NCBI GenBank assembly: GCA_007116995.1
Contig: SKHL01000122.1
Coordinates: 1 to 15,305 of the forward strand
From: Limnochordia bacterium
GTDB taxonomy: Bacteria; Bacillota; Limnochordia; Darwinibacteriales; DTU012
Reading direction: 5' to 3'
DNA length: 15,305 nt
A model generated the notes under the pieces. It was not told the DNA's origin, ran no database searches, and worked only from the letters and a program-made list of their open reading frames with translations. Positions 13,784 to 15,305 of this stretch are shown here, piece after piece. The translations under genes and the position numbers were made by a program. The number at the start of each line of letters is the position of its first letter. Position 1 is the first letter of the stretch.

Positions 13784-14521
13784 ATGATAAGAAAGTGGCG
13801 CTTCAATTTAGTATTAGTCGTGGTGATGGGGTCTCTAATGGCTGCCACAGCATTTGGATCGTCACTGCCAAAATCAACAGGTTTTGTTAATGATTTTGCT
13901 AATGTGATGGATAGTCGAAGTAGAGCAGAGGTGCAATTGATAGCCCAGGCGCTTCGGGAAGACCAGGGAGTGGAACTGGCTGTTGTGACTATGCCCACTG
14001 TTTCACCTTATGTGCCCAAGGATTATGCAGTCACATTGTTTAATGAGTGGGGTATTGGAGGGCCGGAGGATAGTGGTCTCTTAATTCTATTGGTCATGGA
14101 TGAGCGCCAAGTGGAGGTAGAAGTAGGATATGGGCTCGAAGGAGTATTACCCGATGGTAAAGTAGGTGCTATTCTCGACCAGGTGATGGTTCCATATTTA
14201 GGTGCGAATGACTATGGTAGAGGGTTATCCCAAGGAGCCCAAGCGTTTCGAGGGGAGTTAATAGGGGAGTCTTTTCTCAAATCCACCAGGGCCGGTGAGA
14301 CCGCAGACTGGGTACGGACTTTTATCATTTTTTTGGCTATAGCAATTTTTATTTCCTTGCGCTCCCGACGATTCCCTCCAGGAGGACCAGGTGGCAATTC
14401 TCGTTATCCTAGACGGATGGGGGGAGGATTTGGTGGAACTACTCGACCCCGCAGTGGTGGGGGATTTGGGGGATTTGGTGGAGGACGCAGTGGCGGTGGC
14501 GGCGCAGGCCGCAAATTTTAG
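13784..14521 (+). CDS. TPM-domain (YgcG-like) membrane-anchored protein
   Basis: This 245-residue protein has an N-terminal hydrophobic signal segment (about 8-25, ending near AFGSS). An extracytoplasmic TPM domain follows (about 32-160), with the typical GFVNDFANVMD, GVELAVVTMP, NEWGIGG and VEVGYGLEGVLPDG stretches. Then come a membrane segment (about 178-193), a basic patch, and a Gly/Arg-rich tail (about 195-245, GGGFGG repeats). This layout is common for YgcG-like proteins, whose biochemical role is not settled; TPM domains have been linked to phosphatase activity and to photosystem assembly in plants. The LemA gene follows 25 bases later, so they form an operon. GGGAG precedes the ATG. 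The orientation of the tail relative to the membrane is inferred. Confidence 0.9.
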   Translation: MIRKWRFNLVLVVVMGSLMAATAFGSSLPKSTGFVNDFANVMDSRSRAEVQLIAQALREDQGVELAVVTMPTVSPYVPKDYAVTLFNEWGIGGPEDSGLLILLVMDERQVEVEVGYGLEGVLPDGKVGAILDQVMVPYLGANDYGRGLSQGAQAFRGELIGESFLKSTRAGETADWVRTFIIFLAIAIFISLRSRRFPPGGPGGNSRYPRRMGGGFGGTTRPRSGGGFGGFGGGRSGGGGAGRKF

Positions 14522-14546
14522 GTAGTTATAAAGGAGGGGTTCTACA

Positions 14547-15110
14547 TTGAAAACTGGTTTAATCGTTATTGGAGTTATATTACTAATTATCTTCGCGTTT
14601 GTTGGAATGGGAGTCTCCCGCTATAATCATTTGATCCAATTAGAGACATCAGTCGATGCTAGCTGGGCACAAGTAGAGAACCAGTTACAGCGCCGGGTCG
14701 ACTTAATACCGAATCTAGTCAACACAGTACGGGGATATGCAGATCATGAACAAGAGATTTTCACAGAGGTTGCAAATGCGCGGAGTCGTTTGCTCGCAGC
14801 TAATACTCCGGAGGAGCAGATTGTAGCTAATCAAGGGCTAGAGGGTTCACTCGGGCGTTTGTTAGCCATAAGTGAGAGTTATCCACAGTTAAAAGCTGAT
14901 GGAAGCTTTATCCGCTTGCAGGATGAATTAGCGGGCACAGAAAACCGGATCGCTGTAGAACGGATGCGGTATAATGAAAGTGTGCAAAAGTGGAATGCTA
15001 GTATTCTACAGTTTCCAACGGTATTAATTGCTAGTTCCTTTGGGAAAACAGCTCGTCCATTTTTCCAAGCTACACCACAAGCACAAGACGTCCCTCGGGT
15101 GGAATTCTAA
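14547..15110 (+). CDS. lemA: LemA family protein
   Basis: This 187-residue protein starts at TTG 14547, preceded at good spacing by AAAGGAGGGG. One N-terminal membrane helix (about 4-26) anchors a helical LemA domain. Typical stretches are YNHLIQLETSVDASWAQVE, LQRRVDLIPNLVNTV, NRIAVERMRYNESVQKWN and the end LIASSFGKTARPFF. LemA proteins form helical bundles on the membrane surface and often pair with TPM-domain genes, as here; the usual order is lemA first, while here it is second. The biochemical function is not established. A strong intrinsic terminator follows the stop by seven bases and ends the TPM-lemA operon. Confidence 0.95.
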   Translation: MKTGLIVIGVILLIIFAFVGMGVSRYNHLIQLETSVDASWAQVENQLQRRVDLIPNLVNTVRGYADHEQEIFTEVANARSRLLAANTPEEQIVANQGLEGSLGRLLAISESYPQLKADGSFIRLQDELAGTENRIAVERMRYNESVQKWNASILQFPTVLIASSFGKTARPFFQATPQAQDVPRVEF

Positions 15111-15117
15111 CATGCAG

Positions 15118-15146
15118 AAAAGCTGGGAGTTATCCCAGCTTTTTTT
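15118..15146. terminator. Strong intrinsic terminator after lemA
   Basis: AAAAGCTGGGA pairs with TCCCAGCTTTT around GTTA, followed by a T run on the plus strand ending at 15146. The minus strand version ends in only TTTT, but can still serve the small convergent gene, whose TAA lies at the loop (15132-15130). Confidence 0.92.
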
Positions 15147-15285
15147 CAGAGAACCGCTTTTTCTCATAGGGGTATGGACTAAGATAGGCATCAAAGTCAT
15201 AATTATACCCATATATATCGTATTGATAGTCATAGACAGAATAAGGATCCACCTGCTCTAAGTTGTTCTCAACGCGCTTACACAT
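15130..15285 (-). CDS. Small tyrosine-rich protein, unknown function
   Basis: An ATG at 15285 opens 51 codons ending in TAA inside the lemA terminator. AGAGGTG lies eight bases before the ATG. Ten of the 51 residues are Tyr, nearly all in residues 15-40 (PYSVYDYQYDIYGYNYDF), interleaved with Asp. The N-terminus has MCKRVENN and the C-terminus is basic (EKKRFSEKK). No membrane segment or signal peptide is present. The alternating Tyr/Asp composition is not what a random frame usually gives, and the ribosome site plus convergent terminator sharing support a real gene. I do not recognise a family. Small Tyr-rich proteins occur in spore coats of Bacillota, which is only a compositional analogy. 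Its promoter would lie to the right of the window. Confidence 0.6.
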   Translation of the reverse strand: MCKRVENNLEQVDPYSVYDYQYDIYGYNYDFDAYLSPYPYEKKRFSEKKLG

Positions 15286-15305
15286 ATGACCTTCACCTCT
15301 AGACA

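Noticed and set aside
15028..15261. 77-codon plus-strand ORF over the lemA end and terminator
   Set aside because: It overlaps lemA in another frame and reads through a strong terminator; the minus-strand Tyr-rich ORF is the better candidate.
1..15305. CRISPR arrays, tRNA/rRNA genes, insertion sequences or prophage genes
   Set aside because: No regularly spaced repeats, tRNA-like cloverleaf, transposase or integrase sequence was seen on either strand.

Overview
The window looks like a chromosomal segment of a spore-forming member of the Bacillota, probably a Clostridia-class lineage. The reasons are: strong AGGAGG-type ribosome binding sites; frequent TTG and GTG starts; a spore photoproduct lyase behind a sigma-G-like promoter; a YpiB-like (UPF0302) protein; a Gram-positive-type (short, one membrane anchor) signal peptidase; and moderate-to-low GC with AT-rich spacers. 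Genes are tightly packed. No RNA genes, insertion sequences, CRISPR arrays or phage genes were seen. The longest spacer, 10728-10929 (202 bases), holds the splB promoter and the region upstream of a cyclophilin gene.

Region 1 (1-3525, minus strand) is a damage-tolerance (mutasome) operon in the order imuB-like, a small DUF6504-like gene, then a DnaE/ImuC-type polymerase III alpha subunit that runs off the left edge. It is driven by a near-consensus sigma-A promoter with a LexA-box-like dyad between the -35 and -10 hexamers, which points to SOS control. The ImuB-like protein has lost the Y-family catalytic carboxylates but keeps a possible beta-clamp-binding motif.

Region 2 (3566-5714, plus strand) holds a PhnP-like metallo-beta-lactamase-fold hydrolase on a TTG start, a YpiB/UPF0302-like protein with an IDEAL-like tail, and signal peptidase I followed by a clear terminator. 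Region 3 (5723-6319, minus) is a DUF502 membrane protein. Region 4 (6388-9707, plus) holds a patatin-like lipase, a MutS-family ATPase without mismatch-recognition domains, and a MazG-like pyrophosphohydrolase. The MazG-like gene abuts, stop to stop, the convergent splB gene (9708-10727, minus). SplB has Ala where characterised enzymes carry the catalytic Cys140/141.

Region 5 (10930-15305) holds a cyclophilin (plus), Tex (minus, with its own sigma-A promoter), a TPM-domain protein and LemA (plus), a strong terminator, and an unlisted small tyrosine-rich ORF (minus, 15130-15285). DNA damage, nucleotide hygiene and spore DNA repair recur (ImuB/DnaE, MutS-like, MazG-like, SplB), but the genes lie in separate transcription units, so a single joint system is not claimed. 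The most notable points are the SOS-type mutasome promoter, the SplB Cys-to-Ala change, the tyrosine-rich small protein, and a short hairpin found twice at convergent gene ends.
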